This document shows positions 49,993 to 61,460 of a stretch of DNA of 64,000 nucleotides, piece after piece. A model generated the notes under the pieces. That model had not been told where the DNA came from, searched no databases, and saw only the letters and a list, made by a program, of their open reading frames with translations. Position numbers and translations under genes: made by a program. The stretch is taken from positions 24,219,233 to 24,283,232 of the forward strand of contig OW285188.1 of assembly GCA_935421135.1 (NCBI GenBank), given 5' to 3'. Numbering within the stretch: position 1 is the first letter of the stretch; every line of letters starts with the position of its first letter. The DNA comes from Bugulina stolonifera (lineage: Eukaryota > Bryozoa > Gymnolaemata > Cheilostomatida > Bugulidae).

Positions 49993-52900
49993 ATGGGCAA
50001 CTTCTGTGGTAAACAGTCTTCCAAGAGTTCTCCATCCAACAGTTTTACCAACTTGAAGTTCACTACTCCTGCAGATGGCAAAGGTAAGATTGGTGGCAAA
50101 GTTAGGAGAAAGAGCGGAGAGCCTGGGAAAGCTAAGATAAATACTCCTGATATAACAGCTTCTACAGAGAAACACATTACATCTAATGGTAGTAATGTAC
50201 AGCATCACCACAATAAACCAGTACCACCAAAATACTACGAATCGAATGTGTCTTCAACAGGAAATGGCAAGTCTAACCAGCACCAGATGGACAATGATGG
50301 ACGAACTCCGAGCTACAAGTTGCGCCAAGCTGATCTATATTCTGGTAACGGTAACAACTCAGAGACCGTCCAATCTAGCAATAATCAATCTCCGGTAATC
50401 AATGACCGAGCTGGCAGCTTACGCCTTGAGCAACAAGTTATTAGTGGACACAGGAGGTCGGGCAGCACGGATATGATGAAAAGAGGTCACAATCGTACAG
50501 GAAGTGGGACAGCTCATGTTGTGCGAGATCGAGCAGACAGTCAAAAAAGAGTGCCTGCTGACTTTATCCGCAAAGGAAGTTGGACACTAAATGACCCAAA
50601 AGTAAAACGAAATGACAGTGATAAAAAAGGGGACAGCCACAATTATAGCCCCTTGCTTGGGCGCAATGGAGTAGTGGTTAATCAATCTACACAACCCTCC
50701 ATTTTAACTGACCATCGTGTAAAGACTGGTCAATCCTACAGCCATACAGAGTCCCCCTCACCACTTCAAGCAAACCAAACCAGTATTCACACACCGGCCT
50801 CGCCTTCTATGACTCGCAGTGATAGTTGTAAGAATGAAGTGAATCCAGTTCTCAGGAATAAACCTCATTTACAGCAGCGAAGGCAGGTTGTATCAGCTAT
50901 GACGATCAACACAGCCGCTGCTAATGGCAGCGAGGACAGCTCTAGTAATGGAAGCTGTAGAAGACTGTCAGCTGACTTTGGTACTGCAGCTGGAGTCAAT
51001 GGCAGACCATCAGACTTTGACCAACAGTGTGCCTGTGTGATTAAATGGAAGAAAGGAAACCTTCTTGGTAGGGGAACATTTGGCAAGGTAAGTTGTGTTT
51101 TTTCCAGATCGCTAGATGTTGATCCCCTCCCTAAATACGTTGTAGTGCACAGTATGGTTACGGAAATGCTTTTCTTTGAATCTATGTCAAGTTTTGGAGT
51201 TTCTCTGAGACCAGGATGTAGGCGATTTAGTGGGTCTACAAGTCTTCAAGTTCGGTATTACAATTGGATATGAAATATAAAGTGTAATATAGAGTAGATA
51301 AGTAACAGATAACACCTGTTAGAACAGGCTTATATGGGCTAAAGCTGGCCTCACTCATATAAACACAGTGAGATGAGTGAGATGAGGGAATAGTGAAGGA
51401 ATGTATTATAATACTTGTTTGAGATTAAGATAAGCTGATAGACACAACACACAACACTTACCTCACATGTTTACTTTACTTCCATAGCAGAATGATAATA
51501 TTTTACAGGGCACCTGTATTAGTACTGTATCTATAACATACATAGACATAGACATGATTGTAGCAGTTATTACTACACCTTCTATCAATGGTTATAGAAT
51601 ACATTGAACTAATCCATAGTCTTTCCACAAAATGGTCAAAAAATAACTTTTTGTCAAACGTTTTAATAAGCATTTGTTTGCAGATAGTCACATCTGTTTT
51701 CTAACAACAAATTAAAGTTCACTGGGCACTATTTATATGACCATCACTACCCTGATAAAATAGGATGATAGTGTATATTGTTAGCTTTCTGTCCTACAGT
51801 GATATTTGACACACATTATGTGTTGTGAATGTGAGCTAGTGAGCTGCTGTGTATTCGCACACAGACAGTGCATTCACTGGTTGAAGGAGTTATTCTGAGT
51901 TGATAATGTGGATAGTTTCAGGAATGGCCTCATGGCTATACAATCATGTAGTATAGCCCATAGTCCTGTCATCCCATATTCTAATCTATTGATAACATGT
52001 GTTGGTACATTACAGTGTAGGATGTAGACTATGATGGATGTAGTCGAGGAGTATAGTTTTCAGCTAGTAGAAGCAGATTCTATCAGATCTAATAACTGCA
52101 TCTTATTATATCATTAATCAACCCTGTTTCAAGTTAGCTGTCTAACCGAATCTTTGAGTATGACTTGCTGCATATTGCTGCATATCTGTGAATGTTCAAC
52201 TACATGATAGTATACTACGCATGTATATACATGTACAATATACATTGTAATGTACATGTATATTATAATATGCATTGTGCTGTCAGTGTGTGTATATATA
52301 CACTGAGTCGCACATAATATATACATATACATGTGCTGTAAGTGTATATTGTACATAACGTACTGTTGTTTCTTAAAATATGCTGCCATTCAAACATCCT
52401 AATTTATTAGACCCCACAGCAAAAATTGGAAAATGTACATGTGTACAGGTATCAAGGACAAACTAATGCTGACATGTATGGTATCAATTATTAGTTTACT
52501 AATTAATGGGACACAGTATTTCTATTGTACTTACCTATTTACCTCCTACAGGGGTACTGTGCTGTGCTGCCAAGCAGTAGTCAGCTTGTGGGTGAATATA
52601 TAGAATATATAATATATAATGTACAATCCCTACCATCCTAATAGTCTTTCTGTACTAGGAATAAAATTACACCCTCCATTGAAATGCATTGTATAAACAG
52701 TCAACACATGTACATGTTATACATGTTGTATGTATATACATAGTAATATGCAACAGTCTGAAGTAATAATGAAATACACGTAGTATGTAATATGTGTAAA
52801 CCATTGGCCTGCACTATACATTGTAGTATAATATAGTACACTGTGTATGTCTATGATATCAACTACAATACAAATTATGATACTATACATTTCTATTATG

Positions 52901-55900
52901 AATGATATAAATTGCATTACCAATAGAATAGAACCATTAAACCTACATAGTACGCTCTCTCGCTCCTACTGTATAGTACCCATTTGTTGCAGGAAGTTGC
53001 TCTGACAAAGGAACATCTGGGTTAAAATACTTTCATTCACAGTTCAATGTTAGCAAAATGATTATAGAAATGTAATTATTTTGTTTTATATAGACATGTG
53101 TATGGGGTGTGTGAGTGTTCACTATACACACTAACAGGCCTACTGCAATGTGATGTAACCTATTGGTGAATTGGCAATAGGACTGTCACTTGATTCATAT
53201 TATACAAACCTATAATTACTCAATTATGCAGTTATGTACAATCCAGTGTTCAGTCAGAACTGGTGTATAATATATATGTACAGCTATATTATGTTTTCCA
53301 GTTATGAAACAATCTTAGTCCAACTACATGTACATCCACCTAATAGATGTCACTAGTCGGCTACTTGTGCTTTCTACTCAATAGCCTAGCCTAGCCTCTG
53401 CTCAATAACAGCCTTGCTAATAATTCTCTTTTAGGAAACCTACTAGATTTGATTTATTTCAATACAAGCCAATCAACTGTGAATTGACTGCACATTTTTC
53501 TCACAGAAGGAATCTAAAACACTTGAATGAATTCCTTTAGTTGAAAATACAATTTCTAGTCTCAATAGGTTTAATATTTCCTATGGGCTATTCACTCTGT
53601 CTAGTAGCTATTAGCATAACAATCTAATAACTTATGTTTAGATTGGCTCTGTAAATAAGCTGGGGGCATTGATTAGTTGGGGATATTCTCATAGACTGTG
53701 TTATAACATTATTTAGTTACTGACAAGGGTACCTAGATGTACTAATACCTATATAAATACATGAACATTACACACATACAATGTACATACTTCATTGTAT
53801 TATACACTCTGGTTGGCTAAAACTGGGCAGAATTGAGATTTTCCATCCTCAGTTGACCACTCTGTAGGTTGTAGGCTGTTTATGTGAATACAACTAGGCA
53901 ACATTCTAGCAATTTTACAAGTTGAAATAATATTCATATTCTATAATTTCAGTAGTCCAAAGCTTGCTAGTAGCATTATGTGGTTAACCATTGCACTTGC
54001 TTTGGCTTCTCACCCTCTCAATTCAACTCAAATCAACATATCCAAAACCACAAATATATCCTGACTTCTGATTTCATCACACAACCTAGGCCTTTTAAAT
54101 ATCACTGTGTTCAGTTTTGTGACACTGGAAGTGTGTTCACTAGTTATCTGAAATAGACATGTAATACGGATATCAATTATAGATGCCCTGAGCATACTAG
54201 TACAATAATGTATGAATACAGTCATGACTAAGAGAATTAAAATAGGCAGATGAAATGTTGCAGCAGATTCTATGAAAATGCAAATTTAGTTTTATACAAA
54301 AGACTCAACTGCACTCAGTTGTTAGCTGAGTGAAGTATAGGTGGTACATATGGTAACAGTCTGTGTGTCATGTCATTTCATATATTACGCTATATATAGC
54401 TATATACATGTACATGTACATGTACTGTATGTTACTGCTAGTAAATTGTTGCTAGTAGCATAATAGTAAAAGACTTTACAAATTGCATACAGGCAGTTCA
54501 TGAATAAAGTTTGGTAACTAGAAATGAGATGTGTGTAGACTGGATCATTCCCGGTTATTTGTCTAATGTTGTGCAGTTACCAAACATGGTTTCCAAACTT
54601 CCATTCACTGTCTTTACAAAATGCCGTTTTACTAAATCCCTACAATCCTAGTTGAATTGCTAACAGGTGTACAGCGCTCTGACTGACGATGGACAGATAG
54701 TGGCTGTTAAACAAATCCAGCTGGACACAACCAACTGGGCGCAAGCTGAGGCAGACTATAAACTTATCCAGAGAGAAGTAGATATTCAGAAGACATTAAA
54801 CCATCCTAACATCGTCAAGTATGTTTTTTTATTTTATTGCTAGAATTACTATATTAATCCAAATATATGTTACATTAAGTTCCATTAATTGCTTGTAATA
54901 ATTAGTAGATTAATTTTAAACTGCTATTTATTGTAAATGCTTATATATCTGTGACATTTGGTGCTTTGCTTTGATGCTTCCCAAAGTCACCATATGTACA
55001 TGTGGTAGTAGACTAGTAATATCTACTTGGCTTCAGCTCTGCACACTTAACTGCAAGTAGTATTCATCTCATCATTGCTACCTCTTGGTGTTCTACCTTG
55101 TGCTATGATACACACTGACTGTAGCTAGTTAACTACACGAGCAGGAAAAGTAGGAAAAGTCCACGTACAGGTTGAACTACCACAAAACTTCTGCTGTTGT
55201 AGCTAGGCTGGTGTATAGTACTGCTAGTCCATGTGCCCATTTATACTGTGAATACTGTAATATCAGGTTCGATACAGAAGTGGAGAGATTGGCTGCAGCC
55301 TTGGTTCTTCGCCGCAACTAAACCAGAGGTTTTTTCCTCTATAATTTCATCCTTGAGAAGCCCCAACCTAAATAAGCCAATTGCAGAGAAGATCAGAAAC
55401 TAATGAAATTTGAAATATGGAAATCAATAAAAAAAGTTTTTTCCATATCCAATCTGTGTAGAATGTATTTCATTCGTTCTTCAAAGCTAGTGCGTTCAAT
55501 TCAAATCTGACACATCAGATAATTTAATAAATTTTTATCTCCTAAGGCACTATTTGAGAGACACACAATGCTCATTAAGTTTATAATCTAATAACTGAAT
55601 CCTATTCTAGCCACTTGCTGACTAGTGTGTGACTGGCAGCTACTAGCTACTGATTCAATTGTCTCATACCACCAATCAGATTGCAAGCACTTGACTGATT
55701 AGCCTTTCCTCCCTCAGATAAAATCAAACCACTTCCTTTTCTTAGTCAAACAGCATCCTGAACGTACACTCCAAACTCGACCAGTCCAGTTGCTTTGGTA
55801 GTACAAATATTTGTTATTTGAATCAAAATGTATGCAGTCAACTATCAACATATTATTTTTCGTCAAATAGATTGTAGCTGTTTGTACACGTACGTAGCTT

Positions 55901-56755
55901 TTCTGTAGATACAACACAAATACATGTAATTGTACAAACAAAATAATTGCAATAAGAAGCATGTAACATTACAACTTGTCAACTAATAATTCTAATCAGA
56001 GTAAAGTTATGGAGTTGCCTTTTCCTGCAGTATAAATAGTATTGTGTAGACAACTCTCAAATATGTAATATAATGCATATTGTTATTATTACAGATTTTT
56101 AGACTGTGGCTTAGACATAGCTGACTATACTATCAACATATTGATGGAACATGTATCTGGTGGAACAATAGCTTCTCTGCTGAAAAAGTTTGGTATTTTC
56201 GAAGAACCAGTATTTCGCCGGTACTGCTCACAACTTATTGACGCTGTAACGTACCTTCACTCTAACAACGTTGTGCACAGAGACATCAAAGGATCAAATA
56301 TTATGGTAACCACAACAGGTTTTATCAAACTCATCGACTTTGGTACAGCCAAGAAAACAACTGATGACCTAGTCACTCCTCTAAGTGCAATGAAGTTAGA
56401 CTTTTGTATTAAAGGTACGCCATATTGGATGGCACCTGAAGTAGTGCAAATGGCAGGAGAGCCAACTTGTAAAGCAGACATTTGGAGTATTGGATGTACT
56501 GTAATAGAAATGGCTACTGGCTCACCTCCATATTTTCACATGCAACCAATGAGCGCCTTGTTTGTGATTGGTTCCTCAGATAAGCCTAGCCCTAAGCTAT
56601 CCGATGAATTTAGTGACGCTGCCAAAGATTTTGTAGCAAAGTGCCTTACAAAATCGATGATTAAACGTCCAACTGCTTCTGAATTGGGTCAGCATAGGTT
56701 CATGTTGAGGGAATTTATCAAGCAGTACCCTGATAATAGAGGGTTTTATATTTAG
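49993..56755 (+). CDS. STE11-family MAP kinase kinase kinase, MAP3K19/YSK4-like, with N-myristoylation motif
   Basis: Three coding exons: 49993-51087, 54667-54818 and 56095-56755 (1908 nt, 635 aa, in phase). The start MGNFCGKQSS is a strong N-myristoylation signal (Gly2) with Cys5 as a likely palmitoylation site, so membrane attachment is expected. Residues 10-345 are Ser/Asn/Gln-rich and probably disordered. The kinase domain spans about 352-628: glycine loop GRGTFGKV (359-366), VAVK with Lys380, HRDIKGSN (Asp479), DFG (Asp497) and GTPYWMAPEV. The long activation loop before GTPYW and ADIWSIGCTVIEMATGSPPY resemble MAP3K19. The first intron splits the glycine loop from the rest of the N-lobe. 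All catalytic residues are present. In MAPK cascades such kinases phosphorylate MAP2Ks. The exact subfamily is inferred by eye. Confidence 0.9.
51088..54666. other. MAP3K intron 1
   Basis: 3.6-kb AT-rich intron with many tacatgta words (for example 54405-54425). I see no transposon ends, tandem array or coding segment in it. The listed frames here lack codon structure. Confidence 0.6.
54819..56094. other. MAP3K intron 2
   Basis: 1.3 kb, AT-rich. I see nothing beyond ordinary intron sequence. Confidence 0.6.
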
Positions 56756-57053
56756 GTATAATTATTACCACTATACATGTAGAGTAATGTTGCATTCCAT
56801 AGCAGTGATAATTAATGTTGGGATCTCCACTTTTGCAATGTATTGTGTACTATGTGATTGTACATTACTCTGTGCATGTACAATATAGGTGCTGGCATGC
56901 TGTATTGTCTATTTGAGGCCACTATAATATTTATATTCCCGATGAATTGGAGTTGTCTGCAACTGCAAACATTACTTTCCTATACAACTCTAAATGGTGT
57001 TATCCCTTCTCATGCAGAGACTTCAGGCCAGGGTGGAATGCTTCAACACATAA

Positions 57054-57059
57054 AATAAA
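57054..57059 (+). terminator. Candidate MAP3K polyadenylation signal
   Basis: AATAAA about 300 bp downstream of the stop at 56755, in the gap (56756-57587) between this gene and the convergent bZIP gene. The gap has no other recognisable feature except an AATAAA for the minus-strand gene near 57386 (TTTATT on plus). Confidence 0.45.
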
Positions 57060-57587
57060 AGGATTCCAGGGTGAAATGTAGTGTTCTTATGTATAGCAAT
57101 TTTGATATTTTTGTAATGCTTTTATATTTGTAACATAGTTTACTTTTATACAAATATATTTGAAGCTGTCCATATACTGGAGTGTAATGTTTATTATGGG
57201 CCTGCATATGCAAGTACAATGCAGTAATATAAATTGTACTAGTACAATTCTCAACTAACATGTTTGCTGTGATCTGTACTGCCTATAATCTATATGATGG
57301 ATACTGGACTAGACCTGTGCAACATTAGTAATCAAAACTATTATAAACCAAAACACTGTAAGCACATAAAAATGTTTTCCAGTTTTTATTGTTTTGTAAT
57401 ATTTTTTCCTTTACATGATGATGTCAAACAATGATAGAGATATTTCTTACCAATATAAACACAACATTAATATCATAAAATCTTTAAAATATAAAAGAAA
57501 TCTAACGACAGTTTTAGTGAGTTCTTCATGAGAATAATTGTTGAGATGGCGAGTTCACCACTATCACAAATTTCTATGTTAAATAAT

Positions 57588-58842
57588 TTACTTTTTACAA
57601 GTGGCTTTAACCAGATGCTCTTTGAGCAGACAGACGATGCTTTCAATCTCGGAAATACTCTTTTGGAGTTGTGTGTTCTTAGCCATTAGCTCGGCTACAG
57701 TCTGCATGTTGGTCTGCAGCTTATTCTTCCTCTGCTTTCTACACACACGTGATGCTGCATTGTTCTTCACTCTTCTTATGGCCTGTTTTTTTGTTTCATG
57801 AGGTTTAACTTTAACTGAGGCAAGCTGTGTATACTGGTGGTCCATCTCCACAGCATCTATGGAGATGGGTTCAGATTCGGCCTCTCTGATGGAGATCTCT
57901 GTTTTGGCTGCAGGCAGAGCTTCCAGTTGGTCAAGGAGATCAAAAGCAGCTGAAAATGAGTCGGTATGAACCCCGTGAGGCAAAGTGTTTACAGCATCTC
58001 CATCCAAGTTAGTATCAAGCATATCAGCCAACTCTGGATAGAGTACGTCAGCTCCCAATGTCTCTTGGATAATAGAACTGAGGTCCACATCTATACCACC
58101 AGATGGAGTGGTTAGTTCGTCTTCTTCTACACTTATTACCGACTCAGGAGATGCATTGTCACAGTCAAGTATATCCTTGACAATCTCCTCTATGTCTGCA
58201 TTAGCTTCCTCATGTGCAATAGATTCAACATCACAACCAACCTAGAATTGCAACATCGAAAATTGGTAATCCATTTCCTTTTGCGCATACATGTATGATT
58301 GTACATAATATTTATTCATTCAGTGTAATCTTAGCTCCATGTGGAACATAATAATAAGCTGTGGTCATTCATAAGATTGGAACTCTCCCTACACAATAGG
58401 GATGGGCTAATTGAAGTGAACATTGACCACTTGAATCAGTCACATGAGAGATATGACTGACGTACATGGTGATCACATGAGAGATAAGGCATCTATTAAT
58501 AAAGGATGGCATGAAATCTATAGAAGTTATTCGCGTTAGGTTGTTGTGTACCTACATCAAGAATGGTAGACAAGTCTTGAAAAACTTCGTTCATCTGCCA
58601 ATTTTCAATCGTATTAAGAGCATCTGGTTCACTGTCTAGGCTATCAGTGCTTGTCCGTGGTATGTTCAGAGTCGTTAGGAATTCCGGGTCGAGGTCCAGA
58701 AAATCAGGAGGGTCATGTTTGGTTACTGGTAAACCAAAAACAAGCATATGTTACATTGATAGACCACATGCAACATGTAAAACATGTAAAGGTAAAATCT
58801 GTTTTGTACAGCATACGTACTATCCGATGATGCCATTACCAT
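57588..58842 (-). CDS. bZIP transcription factor
   Basis: Coding exons on the minus strand: 58821-58842, 58556-58725 and 57588-58241 (846 nt, 281 aa). The start is the first in-frame ATG (58842-58840) of the spliced leader; a second in-frame ATG lies at 58836-58834. Residues 5-210 are acidic with hydrophobic clusters (DPPDFLDLDPEFLTTLNIP, EEIVKDILD), as in activation domains. The basic region RRVKNNAASRVCRKQRKNK (about 220-238) and a heptad zipper (about 241-275) lie at the extreme C terminus. N..A(S)..CR marks a true bZIP contact helix. I cannot place the subfamily: ATF4-, C/EBP- and CREBRF-like factors share parts of this pattern. It should act in the nucleus as a dimer. Confidence 0.85.
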
Positions 58843-58859
58843 AAGGTTATATTGCACTC
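58821..58859 (-). other. 39-nt phase-1 exon supplying the bZIP start codon
   Basis: Acceptor ataatag before 58859 and donor GTACGT after 58821 define a 39-nt exon, a multiple of three, with phase 1 at both ends. It carries both in-frame ATGs. The exon upstream (58905-59058) also ends in phase 1, so this exon can be skipped without a frameshift, but the first in-frame Met would then be deep in the next exon (WQMNEV). Confidence 0.6.
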
Positions 58860-58904
58860 CTATTATAGTAGTCAACAATTAATATTACATGCATATTTAC
58901 TTAC

Positions 58905-59058
58905 TGTCATAATCAAATAGACCACTTGTTGGACTCGGCGAGCACACATAATGGTGTGCTGCCGAGTCTAGTGCTCCTGGCCATTCTACAGGTGTGTTGC
59001 TCTGATATAGCGTGTTGTGACATTCTGGGTTTTTTTTCAATACCGCAGAACAATCAAA
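58905..59058 (-). other. Leader exon of the bZIP gene with a 36-codon uORF
   Basis: Acceptor TTTACAG before 59058 and donor GTAAGT after 58905. An ATG at 59023-59021 opens a short ORF (MSQHAISEQHTCRMAR and on) that stops at TGA 58915-58913, before the main ATG. In the frame of the bZIP the exon is also fully open (SPSPTSGLFDYD) but has no Met. A longer isoform from an unseen start is therefore possible. An upstream 26-27-nt exon (about 59164-59190) and a first exon ending at about 59394 complete the leader; neither has an ATG. Confidence 0.55.
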
Positions 59059-59599
59059 CTGTAAACACAAAGGTCAGAATTATGCATTTGTAAAGTAAAA
59101 ATAAAAACAGTCACCAGCTTTTAACACAATGACAATAGAGGAGAGCTATGGTCATCAGACTCACCGGTGTAGATGACTGAGACGGAAGTACTGTAGCAAT
59201 CAAGGAGTCTCAGACTCCCGAGGAATAGGGCAGACTTACATTACAAGGTATGAGAGAAATTCACAATGAAAATGATGAATGAATCAAGAATTCAATCCCT
59301 TGAATGAATGAATGAAATGAGAGTATCGTATGGGACACAAGTTATGATTGACTTGGCTTCACAGATTTTGAGATTGATTTAATAGGCTTACCTGAATAGT
59401 TGCTGCTGACTTTAGCAGTTAGATTATAAACCAAAGTATCGTGGTTTATAATGTTGTGTTTCTTCTCTCCTGACTTCAGGATTGATTGCTTTGAGTAGCC
59501 GACACCTTATACGGGCTCGCTTGGAGCCTGCTCTCTCTGCTAAACCTCTGCGATATCCACTCCAGCAATTGATGGTTAGTTGTGATTGCGCTTGGTGGT

Positions 59600-59660
59600 G
59601 CAATACTTTATATACCCAAGAGTAACAAGACAAACGTCACGCGCCTATAAATAGATTCAT
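59600..59660 (-). promoter_or_regulatory. bZIP gene promoter: TATA box, CRE and MEF2-like site
   Basis: Read on the minus strand, a TATATAAAG box lies at about 59606-59614. A TGACGT CRE/ATF half-site (ACGTCA on plus, 59634-59639) lies about 25 bp upstream of it. CTATAAATAG at 59645-59654 fits the MEF2 consensus YTA(W)4TAR. A TATA box with a nearby CRE is typical of inducible genes. Occupancy is not known. Confidence 0.6.
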
Positions 59661-59813
59661 TTAACCAATGGGAAACTTTGTTATTAATCACTAAGGGTTT
59701 CCAACGGAAACGCTATCAATAACCAATCAGCCATAAGGCAATTAAAGAGAGTGGAGTTATCTTCCCCACAGAGCCAAAGGACTGAACTGCAGCTGCATTC
59801 TGTCTCTCCACAC

Positions 59814-59841
59814 CATGGAGTTTAGTATACTAAACTCCATG
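59814..59841. repeat. Perfect 28-bp palindrome
   Basis: Each half is CATGGAGTTTAGTA or its reverse complement, with no spacer. It lies about 200 bp upstream of the bZIP TATA box. It could be a dimeric factor site or a cruciform/hairpin relic of an inverted duplication. Confidence 0.85.
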
Positions 59842-61460
59842 CTCTACACCATAGAATTATCTATGCTTCACACTACATAGAAGTAAGGAGCAAGTACCCA
59901 GTACCCACCAATTGAAATGCAAAACACATCATTTTGTTAAAACATGGATATACTGGGATAGTGGGAAGCATATTTCGATGACACACAGACGCTCTATGCA
60001 ATACATACAAAAACTTTTATGGGGTCTTAGTTACATGGCATGCAGAGCTGCTAATGAGGAAGATTCAACATGTATGGTTGAGGCTTAGATGGTGTACAAT
60101 TTTGGTGGGAAACATACTGGCCAAGTGTCCAGATTTTGTCAGGGCACCCCCTGGTTTTGTGCTTTTCACTACTACACTGAAACTTTTCCAGCCTTAATAG
60201 TTATTTACCTATGGTGTTATAAAAGTAGCAAACCTCATAAAATACAACCTAAAATATGTCCTTTGACCTTTATACGTTGAAAAAAATATTTTAAAAGTCA
60301 CCAAATAGCACCAAAGTGAACAATTTGATGCTTTTAGAAATAAGCTTTACTCAAGTAATACGTTAAGACAGGAAGGTAATTTTATTGCTAGATCTTTTAG
60401 ATATTCCAGCTTGCATCAGTTGAATTTGATAAGTGTGCACTTCATTGCACGCAACATAACCCATTATTATGTTTCTAATTATCTCATGGGGGTGGTGTTG
60501 AATGATAGAATGTAGTGCTCCAGTATTCAGAACAAGAAGAGGACAACTACAAATTATGACCAGTAGCTACCGTGTGCCCCTTCTTTCCACCTAAAATTCG
60601 TGCACCAACCATGCTTGCCAGGTGTCCTGATTTTTTACCTATGGTGAAAACACAAGATACAACCTAAAATAAGTCATTTACGTTGAAGAACATGATTTGA
60701 AAGCCAGTAAATAGCACTAAAATGGGCAATCGATACACCCAAGCCATGTCCAGGGATTTTTGGCCTCTTGGCAAGTATGGCACCAACATGACTGTCTACC
60801 ACATAGTTACATTCTTCTTAGAGTCTGTACCTAGCTACCTCAGAGTTCACCTATCAAATCAAGCAAAGGTCAGTCAAGGCGTATATGTTGATGTTGATTG
60901 TTACACAACATACGCCGATAAAGTTCAAGCCACTGAACTACACCTCACAGGGTATTGGGTAGAACCATAGAGAAAGAAGGTAACTTTATGGGCAGAACTA
61001 CATCATTGGATCACTAAAAGTAGCAAATACGTGTGTTCTTAATCTGGCACTAAAGAAGGGAGCAAGGCTTGTATGCTTACCAGCAAAGCCTAAAATATTT
61101 TTGCAGTGTGGCAACTGCAAACAAAAGGCTCTCATGACATCGATCAATTTTAGACATGATTGTAGTACTATAACTTGGGTGTATTTGTGGAAGTAAAAAT
61201 TTACATAAAGTCACAACTTTGAGGTCATTGCAATAATATACAAGCAATCATTTTGGTGGCAAAACTAACAATTCTCTATGTACAAGGAAAACAGTCAAAA
61301 CTGCTTTACAAACATTGCCTACCAAAATATTATTGTACAAAATATTCCATAACAGAAGCATTATAGTAAATTCACATTCATACAGGTATGAATGTAGCAC
61401 AAGCAATCTTTCTATATAAGGAGTTTGTAGAAAAGTACAAAGTAGAGCAACACATGGCAA
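59842..61460. other. Intergenic region with a diverged direct-repeat pair
   Basis: Between the bZIP promoter and the 3' end of the hnRNP gene. Segments 60201-60316 and 60631-60724 are related direct copies (both start tttacctatggtg and share atacaacctaaaat, acgttgaa and aaatagcac). They are probably remnants of one repeat family. The ORF at 60722-60970 is not recognisable. I see no other gene. Confidence 0.55.

Noticed and set aside
59424..59633. 69-codon minus-strand ORF at the bZIP promoter as a first coding exon
   Set aside because: It starts upstream of the TATA box, and its frame does not join the downstream exons.
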